Source: Annona cherimola (lineage: Eukaryota > Streptophyta > Magnoliopsida > Magnoliales > Annonaceae). Taken from it: 64,000 nt of DNA. The stretch is from assembly GCA_030490835.1 (NCBI GenBank), contig CM059973.1:48984008-49048007 (forward strand). Direction: 5' to 3'. The translations under genes and the position numbers were made by a program. The notes beneath the pieces are model-generated. The model saw only the letters and a list, made by a program, of their open reading frames with translations. It was not told the DNA's origin and did no database searches. This document shows positions 23,140 through 34,305 of this stretch, piece after piece (position 1 is the stretch's first letter; each line of letters starts with the position of its first letter).

Positions 23140-23462
23140 CTAAATGTTGAGAAAATTGAGCTTGTCCCAACAAAAAATGAACTTATTGCAATCGAAGTTA
23201 TTGTTGCTAATGTTGACTAAATTATTGCATTAAGCATTTAGCAACAAAATATTTGTTGCATGAAATGTATTTGGCAACGAAATATTTCATTGTTGGAAGT
23301 GCACCTTAGTAATGATTTATACTTTTGTTGCAAAAAACCTTCCCAGCATCATGTAGCAATGATCATGTAATGAAATTTTTTTGTTATAAATACACAATAT
23401 AAATGATTTCTCATATAATAAAAATGAAAAAACCATTGCAAAAGTCCAATATTGTTGTAGTG
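23140..23462. mobile_element. CACTA (En/Spm-like) transposon end
   Basis: The segment ends ATTGTTGTAGTG (to 23462), the reverse complement of CACTACAACAAT, a typical CACTA terminal inverted repeat. Inward of it are repeated GCAACGAAATATTT / GCAACAAAATATTT motifs in both orientations, as expected for subterminal repeats. I did not find the partner CACTAC end, so this is a truncated end or a deletion derivative; the left limit is approximate. Confidence 0.55.
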
Positions 23463-23649
23463 ATTAGGGTGCAACTTTGGTGGCGTAGGCCTAGGCAAGG
23501 GTGGAGCCTACCCTTACCGTAGTTTAGAAAACCTCTAACTTACCCTATTTTAGGTCTAGTCAATTTGGAGCCTATTCTACCCTATTTTTCATGTGTGGCT
23601 CAATTCTGATTCTGGATCCAAATTGGTTCCTAATAATTCTATAAAAATA

Positions 23650-25098
23650 GAGTTATCAAAACTCATTTCGTGTTTATTCTGAATGCCAGTCCAAGAAAAA
23701 CATGTAAGTTTGCATAGGTTTTGCATTAGTTTTTATCATTTGTGTAATTTTTACATCTAGTATGATTTTCACACATTTTGAGCTGGATCTAGTTTAAATT
23801 CATCTCCTTTTGGTTATTTTAAGTTCATGTGATCATTTAAGAATGCATTTACTTATTTTTACTTTTTATTGAAGAGAAATTCCCATGCAAATTCAAGGAA
23901 AAAAGAGGATAGAATGAGAGAAAATCACTTGAAGTTTTCAAAGTGCGAATTTGGCTCTAGCGTGCTTGTGGCCACGACCTACCAGTCCACCACCTAAAGA
24001 AAAGATTTGATGTCCACCTGTCCAGGAGCATTATGGTCACGACCATGAAGATGCTTGTGTGAAAAATTCCACACATGTGAGCTCCGAACTGAGCGGGTTT
24101 TAAATACATCTCTTAGGGTTTCTCAAACATAAGATCTAGGGCTCGTGGCTACTGAGAAAGGGGGAGAAAAAACAAAGCTTCGAGGCTAGGAGAGAAGATT
24201 GAGTAGAGGCAAAGCTGTCAACCGTAAATCCATTGAGTTTTGTCTCTTCTTCTTCTTCTTTCTCTTCTTATTTCTATCATTCTCCTCATTCGGGATGATC
24301 GTAAACTTGATGTGAAAGAGATTTGAAATCATGTTTTTGGGCTAAATCTCCTTGTGGTGGGAAATATGGATGATTTGATTTCATAAGTTATGTTAGTTGG
24401 TTTCTTTGTGTTTGAATGAGAATATAAGCTGTGATGTAACATGTGTTACTTGAGATTATCCTTATGTATAATGCTTAATACGTTTACAAGCTTTGTAACA
24501 TTGTAGATTGATTTAATATCCAGATCTTTAGAAGTGTGAGTTTTAGATGAGATATATATATAAGGCATAGGTTTTTCAACTCTTGTTATGTTAGATGTTG
24601 TTATGGACAAAAATATATCTACTAACCCTGTATAATTTTGATTAGATTATCTGGTTATCAGCCTTATTTTACTTGATTGCATGGGAATGTAGCAATCGAC
24701 TAAAACAGGTTTAGGTTTGTATATGTTGGAAGACATATATGAATATAAATGAACCCAGATTAGTAATCTCTGCACAGTTAACTTAAAAAGGAACTAATAT
24801 AACATGTCCATGAGTTAATAAATTCATACTCTCTTTCATCTTAATCATCTTAAAGCAAACTCACTAGTAGTTATCCTACCTTTAATCATTTACTACTTTA
24901 CTTAGTTAGTTTGAATTAGTTCTTTTATTACAATTTGATTTTAGTTTACCAATTCACTTTAGACAATTGAATTTTAAGGTGCTAACCCATTGAAACACAA
25001 TCGTCGTGCGAACAATACTCTACTCATTCTTTATTACTTAACCGACACGTATACTTGTATTAAAATGAGAATATTAATTAGACATGTACACAGGTCGT
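23650..25098 (+). repeat. Athila-like solo LTR G
   Basis: The 3' part (24990-25098) matches the 3' end of the element B LTR: CGTGCGAACAATACTC, CTCATTCTTTATTACTT, GTATACTTGTATTAAAAT, ending ACAGGTCGTCA. No tRNA-Asp primer site follows, so it is a solo LTR or a fragment. The start is approximate; similarity to the B U3 (AGTCCAAGA..., CATTTTGAGC) begins near 23660. TTAAATA at about 24102 could be its TATA. Confidence 0.65.
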
Positions 25099-25124
25099 CA
25101 GTTACTAAAAATAACATATTTTCT

Positions 25125-25258
25125 ACTTGATTGGAAGGATTTGTGACTCCGTTTGATCATATTCATTCCATATAACAGATTATGTTACACACAATATATA
25201 ACAAATTTTGGTTAGATACATATCTACAATCTATAACTGCAATCTCTTCCAATCAAGT
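25125..25258. repeat. 134-bp inverted-repeat unit, possible small MITE
   Basis: Perfect 13-bp inverted arms ACTTGATTGGAAG (25125-25137) and CTTCCAATCAAGT (25246-25258), with AT-rich sequence between and no coding capacity. The size fits a miniature transposon or a hairpin. No clear target duplication was seen, so the class is unknown. Confidence 0.35.
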
Positions 25259-25272
25259 ACAAAAATTTGACA

Positions 25273-25626
25273 ACAGTCCAATAAAATTACAATTCACAAA
25301 ATCTCAAGTCTGAAAATTAAACAATTTAAAGTCTGAAAAATCTAAGTTTAGCTTCATAGTAATTCAAACCAATACAAATCAAATCATATTACAATCTAAT
25401 AAAGTTACAATTTAGAAAATCTCAAGTCTAAAAATTAAACAATTTAAAGTCTGAAAAATCTAAGTTCGACCTCATAGTAATTTAAACCAATACAACTCAA
25501 ACCAGATTACAATCCAATAAAATTACAATTCAAAAAATCTCAAGTCTACAAATTTAACAATTTCAAGCCTGAAAAATCTAAGTTCAGCCTCATAGTAATT
25601 CACACCAATACAACTCAAATTGGATT
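25273..25626. repeat. 118-bp tandem repeat, three copies
   Basis: Three copies start at 25273, 25391 and 25509, each with ATAAAATTACAATT, AATCTCAAGTCT, AAGTCTGAAAAATCTAAGTT and CATAGTAATT. Spacing is 118 bp both times; copies differ by scattered substitutions. A fourth copy begins to match after 25627 but fades at once. Confidence 0.85.
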
Positions 25627-26485
25627 ATAAATCAGATGAATTCAAATGAAAGTTTACATCCATAAACATAAGCAAAATAGATTAGAAATTTCTAATACAA
25701 ATAGTAATATTTTACCTCAAAATTTAAAGAAGTAGGTCCATTGGCTAGTTGTAAATCTACAATGTCTCTTCAACCATTGAACACAGGAGAAGCACAAAGT
25801 TATCATTAATCACCATCCTATCCATTCATCAATATTAACCAAGGCAAATGTAACGACTCATTTCCAAGACATCCCTAATGGCTAGTTAACGAATGCTACT
25901 TGATCTAAGAAAAATTCAGTAGCATCTCCCCATAACTACAAGAGGTGGCGGGGAATACATAACCAGTTATTCACAAACATCTCAATTTCCATCTTAAAAT
26001 ATAACATTAATCTTTAAATTCATACATTTGCATTATTATGCCACAAAGACATTTATATAGTAAGTAAAATCTCATACACCATCATCATACAAGGTATCTC
26101 AAAAGATTATGTATATTGCAACAAGTCTAAAATGTTTAATAGAAGAGGTTTAACATAGTTGGATCAACTAATTAAGCATTAATATGTACTAGTATTGACA
26201 ATAAAAAAAGTCCATAATAACAAAAAGTAAGCTCTAGCCTGTAGTTCAAGCCCTAGGGTTGGGTTCTCCTGCAGTTTCATCTCGAGGTGTCACACCTAGT
26301 CTATGATCTAAAAGCAAAACAATAAATCACGTGAATCTAACAAATTCAATAGGTAGATAATAGTCAGTATGAAATAGATATAAATTAGATTCTTAATAAA
26401 CATGCCATGACATAGATGCACTAGGAAAAATCATGAATGACTACGCAAAATATAAGGGACCAACACCTACACTTAGGATCGTATG
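25627..26485. other. AT-rich flank of LTR C, no gene seen
   Basis: No ORF or RNA gene is supported. The stretch holds an inverted AACCCAACCCTAGGGC/GGTGTCACACC region near 26240-26300 that looks like LTR-derived sequence of another family in minus orientation. It is probably contiguous with 43615 onward, since LTR C sits between them with a perfect duplication. Confidence 0.4.
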
Positions 26486-27412
26486 TGTGAAACCCAGGAT
26501 TGTAAGCTTAATGAATTTAGTTGGAATTTGTTTAAAGATGAAATTGAAAGTTTTAGGAAATGGAAGTGATTAAGATGAATGAGATTAGGGTAACCAATTA
26601 AGCAACGTGATTAAGTTAATCACTTTTCCTTAAGTGTCCATAAGGGGACAAAAACCACTAAAAGACAAAGTGGAGTAGAAAATGGTAAGGTGACATGCTA
26701 ATTAATGCCCCATTTTTATTTTAATTATCGATTAGTTATTTGATTGATTCATATCTTATGATACATAAGTTGGATTAGGATGAAATTTAAAGGGAAAGCC
26801 TAAGTTGACATGCCCTACATGATGAACCATTTGGATCACAAAAATTATGGAATGAAAGGGGTAAAATGATTAAAGTTACATGATATTTTATGAATTAAAT
26901 TCATTTTGCTAATATCTTAACATACATTCATCATTTTGAAATGAGATTTTTTATGTATAGCTAAGCTGAAGTGTTTTATAATATGAATGGATTTGATCAT
27001 ATCAAATCTCATTAGAAAATACTAAATCATGCATGGTTAATTATCATTTACTTTTGATTTTCAAAAAAATAATTTGCATTTAATGCAAATCTAAGATAAT
27101 TAATGAAAAGTCAAGTAACCCTTGACTTCCTTCAAAGGTCAACATGAGATGTCAAGATGGGATTGGTTGAAGCAGGAAGAAGTCAACTAAAGGTAAAAAG
27201 TGGAAAATTAATTAATGGGCAACCCTTGGACGTGTGTGGCATGGAAATTAGGTAGATTTTTTTATTTTATAAAAATGTAAAAATGCAAGATAATTGCATC
27301 TCCATGTGGACAGTCCAAGATGAGACACATGTATGGCTCAAGTTAAGCAACAATAAAGCATAATGAATGGTTTGGACTAAAGTAGCAATTAAATAAAAAA
27401 TGGAACAAGGTG

Positions 27413-27420
27413 TATAAATA
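27413..27420 (+). promoter_or_regulatory. LTR C TATA box
   Basis: TATAAATA followed by CAGCTGGTC...GGGATGTTT, parallel to the H1 and LTR2 promoters. It is 201 bp upstream of the donor-like GG|GTGAGT at 27614. Confidence 0.55.
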
Positions 27421-27775
27421 CAGCTGGTCAAGGGATGTTTCTTGGGCAGCAAGATAGAAAAAAAAGAAAGGAAAGGCAGCAAGGGACGTCAAAGAGAGAA
27501 ACAAAGAGCAGCAAGGTGTGAACATTTAAGAGAGAGAAAAGAGAGGAAGAAGGAAGAACAAAGGCAGGGGAAGAGAATTCAATAAGGCTTACCCACATTC
27601 ATGTTCAATTTGGGTGAGTATTATGGGATTTTGAATCATATATATTAACCTAAATCAGGTTTGTTGATGTTTAATGTTAAGATGGTTGTAAACGTTGCAT
27701 TCATGGGTAAATAGCTCCTTGAATGCTTGATGAATGATTAAGTAAACTAAACCCTCACATAGATTATGTGTTATT

Positions 27776-29396
27776 TGACGAGCTGTGTATAGATCTAATT
27801 AAAATGCTCATTTTAACGCAAGTATACGTGCCAATCAAGTAATAAAGAGTGAATTGAGTATCGTTCCCATGAGAAAATGATCTAACTAAGATTATTAATC
27901 AATTTAGTTGCTTTCGGTGAGTAGAAAATTGAAATTTCAAACTTAAAACTAAAACTATCAAATGCAATATGGAAATAGAAAAGAGTTCATGGAACGACTG
28001 GAATACTAGAAAGGAGTTATCGATTGGGGATTGCAGATGGATAGTTGGGAATCCTTGAATCTAAACTATATGGCATTGGTTCTTTTTCATTAGATTATGC
28101 AGCGATTTACTAGTCCAAGTTCAATAGTCCTTACATATGTCTTCCAACGCATATAAAGCTAATTACACCCTATCTAATTGCTACTATTCAATTGCTATGT
28201 TCTCATGCCATTAAATAAAGTGGAATTGATAGATTCATAACTTGTTCATGACTACATAGGGTTTAACGGTATATTCCTATCTATTAAACAACTCCCCTTA
28301 ATAAAGAGAAAACCTACGCCCTACACATGGATCTAACAGAGATTTTCATTTTTCAAGAATTAATCTTGCAATTAGATCATCTTACAAGGTAGCTAATCTT
28401 ATTAAAAGCATTAAACATCATATGCAAGGGTAAATCCACACACACAATCATATAGAAGTCAAATATTCATTCCTAAAACTTAAAGAACCAATACAATATA
28501 GTTTAGGGTTCAATTCATGCTAACTATCCATCTAATGGAAGTTTAGCTCAAAGACATGACATAAAAATCCTTTATATCCATTATGAAAGTATCTAGGAAA
28601 ATAGAGAAAAGGAAATAGAAAGATGAAGAGAAAACTGAATTTTCAGAGTTTCCACCAACAGGTTTGGATCTTCTCTTCAATCTACATTTAAAATGGGTTC
28701 TATTCCTTCTCTGGGTATCTGTTCCGTCGGCTCTCTCTCTCTCTTCCTTTTCGCGCACGACTCCCTAAGTTTCTATTTAAACTGGTTATCCTATGCAACA
28801 CATGTGCAGAAACCCGCGCGTATGAATGCGTAGTGGAGCCTAGGTGCCCCTAGCTGGCTCCTAGGCGCCAACTCTCTGTGTGCTGTCTAACTTAGAACCT
28901 TTCTGAATGCCCTGGAAGCTCATGCCTTGGCACCTAGGTGCCCCAAGTTGACGCCTGGGCGCTAACTCCCTGGAAGTTTCGTGACTTGGAAACTCTTCTG
29001 GAATTCGTCTGTATGCTAGTGAAGTGGCGCCTAGGCGCCAACTCACTAGCAGTTTTCTGTCGTTTGAGGTGTTGGGTATTCTAGCTAAGGCATGTAAGGT
29101 GGCGCCTGGGTGCCACCCTACTTGCTTCTTTACTTGCTCTGTTCTGCATTCGGTTCGCTCAATGCCTGTAATTGTCCGTCCTTCCCGCGAAAAATGATTG
29201 AACTAAATAAATGAACTAAAAATGCCTAATTTATACTAAAAATGGATAAAAACTATATAATGCTCCTAAAATGCAAAGCGAGTGAAAATTCAGCTAAATG
29301 GATGCAAACTAAACTTAATCTCTTGGACTAACACACAAAAATGGTCTGAAATGGGTCATGATAACTCACATTTTCACGAGTTATCACACCCTTAAA
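27776..29396 (-). repeat. Athila B 3' LTR
   Basis: 1621 bp; on the minus strand TGATAACTC...CAGCTCGTCA. The U3 tip is a hairpin: TGATAACTC and GAGTTATCA are inverted around ten bases. It carries at least six degenerate GGCGCCTAGGCGCC palindromes (28835-29120) and a TATA-like TTTAAATAG (about 28770-28780, minus). It is about 110 bp longer than the 5' LTR, mostly from segments near 28680-28730 and 28920-28950 that the other copy lacks. Confidence 0.93.
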
Positions 29397-29410
29397 TTTA
29401 AATGTTACTA
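29397..29410 (-). other. Athila B polypurine tract
   Basis: On the minus strand TTTAAGGGTG lies directly before the 3' LTR start TGATAAC. This is the expected place for the plus-strand primer. It is a short and rather weak purine run. Confidence 0.6.
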
Positions 29411-30489
29411 GTCCTCGAGCAACACATGCAAACACAATGAATGAACAAATGACATTGGACTCTGTCAACTCAACTTGCTTCCCATTATGCTTCTAACAAT
29501 CCATCTCTCTATCAACAAGATCAAGAATAATCTAAACTGGAAAAATCATCCATTTCACAAAACAGGACATGCATTTTCATTTATCATTCGCGAACCAAGT
29601 TACATGTAGATGGCGGAATTCTCTAGTACAGAGTAATAATTCCATCATGCTAATCCTTCTCTTGATCGAACCAAATTGGTTAGAAAATCCATGCAAAAAT
29701 AGGTGAACCAAGGTTTAAGCCGAACCAACTAGTCAAAGAACATGGTAATCATTCACTGGATTCCCTTTTGCTCGACTGCACATTCATTCCCCCCCAAACT
29801 TATTGCGAAACTCTCCTCACCATATTTCAGGATATCTGGAGATCTAGTTTTTTATTTTTTTTTGGCTTCCCTCACCATATTTCAGGGTATCTGGGGAGAG
29901 TTTTGATTTTTAAAGCGTTATTACTGTGATTTTCCTTTGCTTTTTTACGCGAACCTTGACATTTGTTGATATCAAGTCCCGGTTACTCAGCTTAGATCAA
30001 TCACCCCCTTTTATTATTCCGATAACTTCGTAGGCATACTGAACATGCCAGAAGAATTTTTGTGAAGTATTACCATTTTTGAATCCATTAATTCCCTTAA
30101 AGCATGTGGTTCACATTTGTTTAACTTAGTTCTTATTATTTCAGTTGAAAAATTAACACGTACTACTAAATTCTTTTGATTCATTCACATGTCACTTGCA
30201 ACTTGCTTTTTACACATAGTCCTTAATCTGAAATGCCCATTTTTCATGAATTCAATTTCAAGTCAAAAATTTTCTCAACCTTGAATATTTTCATTAAAAT
30301 GGATTGAAACAAGATAACTTTCATTAGCAGAAGTTGACATACATGCAATCTAAACAAAATATGAAAAACAAACCTACGGCCGAGAATTATACACCCCCAA
30401 ACTTGAGAGATGCATTGTCCTCATTGCATAATACTAAAAATGACCTAATAAAGAAATACAAACTAAAAATAAAAATAAAAAATAAAAAA
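29411..30489 (-). other. Athila B region between 3' ORF and polypurine tract
   Basis: About 1.1 kb with no supported gene. It holds a 55-bp-spaced direct repeat of CTCACCATATTTCAGG plus TATCTGG (29816-29842 and 29871-29897) and several T-rich runs. Long non-coding 3' regions are usual for Athila elements. Confidence 0.6.
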
Positions 30490-30741
30490 ATTAGAAAGGA
30501 CCGGAACTCCCTCATGAATCGGACTCGGTCACGTCATCGTCCTCGCTCTCGCCACCATGCTGCTGGGAGGACTGCCCGAAGCATGCTCGGAACTCAGGAG
30601 GCATCGACGGGAATGGTGGTAGAGACGTTGCGCCAATGTGGCGCTCCTCCATCAACCGGCGAAAGTGGGCCTCTATCGCCTTGTTGGACTGTCATAAAAC
30701 CTGACTTGATCTGCCATCAGGTTCTCCAGGTTGGTCAGTCT

Positions 30742-31614
30742 CTAACTGGTGGTTGGCGGTTGAGAGGAGGGTCCCGCTGATGGTGCTGCCATGGGTCGAG
30801 TCGTGGCGGTGCGAACTTGGGGCTGAGTGCGGTAGGACAAATCATCGATGATTTCTTGACAATTCAGGATTTCCTCAATCGCCTCCCATCTGACTCCTGC
30901 CCTCTTGTAGAGCCCTATGATCAGGGATGGGGACCAGTAACTGCTACGGGGAGCTGTCGCGCTGGCACAAATCTGATGATAAATCAATCTCCCCACGCCA
31001 ATCGTCATCCCATTATAGATTGCATGCAGAAGGAGCGCCCTGTCCATCGTGACTTCGCTCACGTGGGTCGACGACATCAGTCTGGCTAAGATAAAGTGGA
31101 AAAACATCCTCCCATCATACATCATGTCGTTGCGCTTGAAGGATGTGAATTGCCCTCTCGTCGACTTCCACGTCAGTGGCCTTTCACAGACATGCCTTGT
31201 GATGGAGTTGACGTCTCTGTCCTCTCCCTCCAAAAAGGCCTCGTACTGTTCTGGGCGATCAAAAGCGGGTGTCCCATAAAAAGAGTTGATCGCCTCGGGG
31301 TGAAATGGGATGATCTTGCCTCCAACCTTGACCCGTCCCTGCTCGTGCTCCACCGCGTTGGCGTAGAATTCCTTTACCACCGATACGATCGCGGGCTGTG
31401 GCTGTGCCAAGAACTTTTGCCAACCCTGGGCATTCAAGGTGTTGATGAAGTTGTCAGAGAATGACTCGATCTTTATTCCCCTTTCTGGAATCAAGTGGCG
31501 CTTTTGTAGCGAATCCGTGTACCGCTTGAAAGCTTGAGCGGACACACAGCGGTTGGCATCAAACTCTATAGGATCTTGAGTTTTCTTCCGTTTGGCAGAG
31601 GATGAGGAGGTCAT
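30742..31614 (-). CDS. Athila B 3' ORF (env position), putative plant transposon protein domain
   Basis: Best-preserved ORF of the window: 290 aa from MTSSSSAKRKK at 31614 (an upstream ATG at 31632 adds six residues, but the second start is the one shared with copy A). N-terminal Ser-rich and basic stretch, then a Transposase_32-like domain with IPERGIKIESFSD, EFYANAVEHEQGRVKV, IIPFHPEAINSFYG, RNDMMYDGRMFFHFI and MTIGVGRLIYHQI, and a Pro/Ser/Thr-rich tail. I see no signal peptide or clear membrane helix, so the proposed envelope role for this position is not supported by the sequence. After the stop at 30742 an acidic Asp/Glu/Ser-rich segment continues in another frame to about 30500, suggesting that a one-base shift removed the original C-terminus. 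Confidence 0.75.
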   Translation of the reverse strand: MTSSSSAKRKKTQDPIEFDANRCVSAQAFKRYTDSLQKRHLIPERGIKIESFSDNFINTLNAQGWQKFLAQPQPAIVSVVKEFYANAVEHEQGRVKVGGKIIPFHPEAINSFYGTPAFDRPEQYEAFLEGEDRDVNSITRHVCERPLTWKSTRGQFTSFKRNDMMYDGRMFFHFILARLMSSTHVSEVTMDRALLLHAIYNGMTIGVGRLIYHQICASATAPRSSYWSPSLIIGLYKRAGVRWEAIEEILNCQEIIDDLSYRTQPQVRTATTRPMAAPSAGPSSQPPTTS

Positions 31615-32600
31615 GTCTCCAATATGTATCAATAATCACCAAAACAACACTCCACAGCCAATATCAACCAAGCTACCCCCAAAAACTGCACAATGAACTC
31701 AAATCCTCCGTCCAACCACACAAAATCCAATCCAAATTCCAACCTTGTAGTAAACCAACACTAAACAACTTGCAAAACACTTAGATCACACTAAAGAATA
31801 AGAAATTTTACCCTGAGAGCTTTGCAACTTAGAATTCTGGAACTTCAGATTTTTTGTACTGGCGCCGGGGCACGGTATGGCGGCGCCTAGGCACCGATCT
31901 GCTGTTGTCGAAATCCGGCGCCGACCGAAAGAAAAAGATGAAATGGGGCTTGAAATGGAGGTGAAATGGAGGAGAAATGAATATGAAATGGATGTTAGGA
32001 ATGGGGCTAAGGATTTGGTGTGGGAAAACTTGATTTTTCGGTGGATTTGAGTGAGATCTAAGAAAGGGGAAAAGTTGGAAATGGAATGGAAAATGGAGAG
32101 GAATGCTTGGGGGTGTGACTGATGATGAAATGGAGTTGGATTGGAGTTGAAATGGCTTGGAATCAAGTTGGTAAGAGTTGGAGATGAAAAGGGGAGAAAG
32201 GGGCGGCGCCGGGGCTCGGGGTTAGCGTTTAGAATCCTAACCCGAGCCTTATAAGGTCGTCCAGGTCGCACTGTCCACGACACGGTGCTTAGGCGCCATC
32301 TTGTGGCGCCTAGGTACCAGTTGCGCGCTTCGGGTTCTTCGGGATAATGCTCATGGCACCTAGGCGCCAATGTTCTTCAGTGATTTTTTAAAAATTTGTG
32401 CTCCCAGATGCTTCCTAGCATGATCTTTATGAAATTGAGCTCCAAATCATTCTCCTACATAAAAAAAATAAAAACAAAAATAAAAATGAGTAATGGGTTG
32501 CCTCCCATTCAGCGCTAAGTTTAACGTCCTCAGCCCGACGTTCCTGCTGTTCAGGTGTCTTTCAATTCCACCACCTTCTTGCAACGCTGCAGATCGTCTC
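31615..32600 (-). other. Athila B spacer between integrase and 3' ORF
   Basis: Non-coding; parallels 395-1393 of copy A. Contains a palindromic CCTTATAAGG (32247-32256) beside a degenerate telobox (CCTAACCC / GGGGTTAGCG), several GGCGCCTAGGCGCC-like palindromes (31862-31905, 32283-32365) and a CAG|GTAAAA donor-like site near 31812. A spliced or internally promoted message for the 3' ORF is conceivable. Confidence 0.5.
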
Positions 32601-33890
32601 CCATATAATGCTTTAGATGCTACTCATTCACAACAAAACTATTACTGAATGCCTCACTTAGTACTTCTACTGCTCTGTGCTCAATCGCCTTTAGCATAAT
32701 AAACGGTCCCGACCATCTGAATTTCAACTTTCCTGGAAACAATTTCAATCTTGAATTAAAAAGCAGGACCCTTTGACCTGGCTCGAATCTTCGTGGTAAA
32801 ATCTTTTTGTCATGCCATTTCTTAACATTTTCCTTGTAGATCTTGGCATTTTCATATGCCTGCATTCAGAATTCATCCAACTCATTGAGCTGCAGCAATC
32901 GACGCTCCCCTACTTGTCGCATGTCCAGGTTTAGTTTCTTTATTGCCCAATAAGCATTATGTTCCAACTCCAGCGGCAGATGGTAAGGAGACATTCCAAA
33001 GTGGGTTTTGTAGGCAGTTCGATATGCCCATAACACGTCGTCTATCTTGATAGACCAGTCCTTGCGGGATGACCCAATCATTTTCTCCAGAATCTACTTC
33101 AATTCTCTATTGGCCAACTCGACTTGTCCATTGGCTTGTGGATGATAAGCTGTCATCACCCTGTGGCGTACTCCATATCTGTGCAAAATCGCTATGAACT
33201 GCCGGTTGCAAAAATGAGAGCCTCCATCACTAATAATCACCCGGGGTGTGCCGAAATGTGTAAAACTATTCTTCTTGAGGAATTTGAGAACCGTTTTGGC
33301 GTCGCCCGCTTGAGTGGGTATCTCTTCAACCCATTTGGAAACATAATCCATAACTACTAGAATATATTGGTTTCCAAAGGAAGGGATGAAGGGACCCATG
33401 AAGTCGATACCCCATACATTGAATATTTCCACTCAATGATATTAGTAAGAGGCATTTCATGTCTTTTGGAAATATTACTCGCCCGCTAGCATTGATTGCA
33501 TCTTTTGACGAAGAAATGGGCGTTCTTGAATAGCGATGGCCAGTAGAATCCCGATTGAAGTATTTTAGCTGCAGTTTTGTCTCCTTGGAAGTGACCTCCA
33601 TATGGCGATGAATGGTAGCTTTGGAATATAGATTCCCGTTCACATTCTGGAATACGTCTCCAATATAATTGGTCTGGGCATTGCTTGAACAAGAATGGAT
33701 CATCCCAGAAATAAAATTTCACGTCATAGAGAAACTTCTTTCTTTTATGTGAATTCATCTCTAGAGGCAACAGTCCACTGACGATGTACTTTACGAAGTC
33801 TGTGTACCATGGTGTACTGCCTGCAGAGATGGAAAATAGCTGCTCATCCGGGAAAACTTCCCGAATCTGCTTCGTGTCTTGAACTGGCTG
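32601..33890 (-). pseudogene. Athila B integrase (broken)
   Basis: N-terminal zinc region ([17 protein letters not shown] ... FVKRCNQC), then core: first Asp in [11 protein letters not shown], second in [13 protein letters not shown], Glu in [12 protein letters not shown], so the DDE triad is intact in pieces. The C-terminal domain with KKWHDKKILPRRFEPGQRVL and RWSGPF ends near 32620. A frame change at about 33430 and stops near 33093, 32866 and at the end break the ORF. Acts in the nucleus to insert cDNA in functional relatives. Confidence 0.9.
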
Positions 33891-34305
33891 GTTTCTCTTG
33901 AGACGGGATAAATGGTCAGTGACCAGATTTTCAGCACCTTTCCGATCTTTAATTTCAAGGTCAAACTCCTGTAACAATAAGACCCACCGGATCAAGCGTG
34001 GCTTGGCATCTTTTTTCTCGATCAAATACTTAATGACCGAATGATCTGTGTACACAATCACTTTGGTCCCTGCCAGATAGGCTCTGAATTTGTCAAATGT
34101 AAAGACCACCGCTAGCAATTCCTTTTCTGTTGTGGTATAATTCATTTGTGCCTCGTTCAAGGTTTTGCTGGCGTAGTAGATGAAGTGAAAGACTTTGTTC
34201 CTTCGCTAGCCCAGTATTGCTCCTACTGCTAGTCGCTCGCATCGCACATTAATTCGAATGGGAGGTTACATTCTGGAGAAATAATGATTGGCGCAGATAC
34301 TAATC
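33891..34305 (-). pseudogene. Athila B RNase H domain (broken)
   Basis: Starts with FELMCDASD, which keeps the first catalytic Asp but is followed directly by a stop and a frame change (about 34230). It continues with [28 protein letters not shown] sequence, [32 protein letters not shown] and DHLSRL. Domain order as in copies A and P. Confidence 0.88.

Noticed and set aside
25273..25626. CRISPR-like array
   Set aside because: Units are directly adjacent 118-bp copies without unique spacers, in plant DNA.
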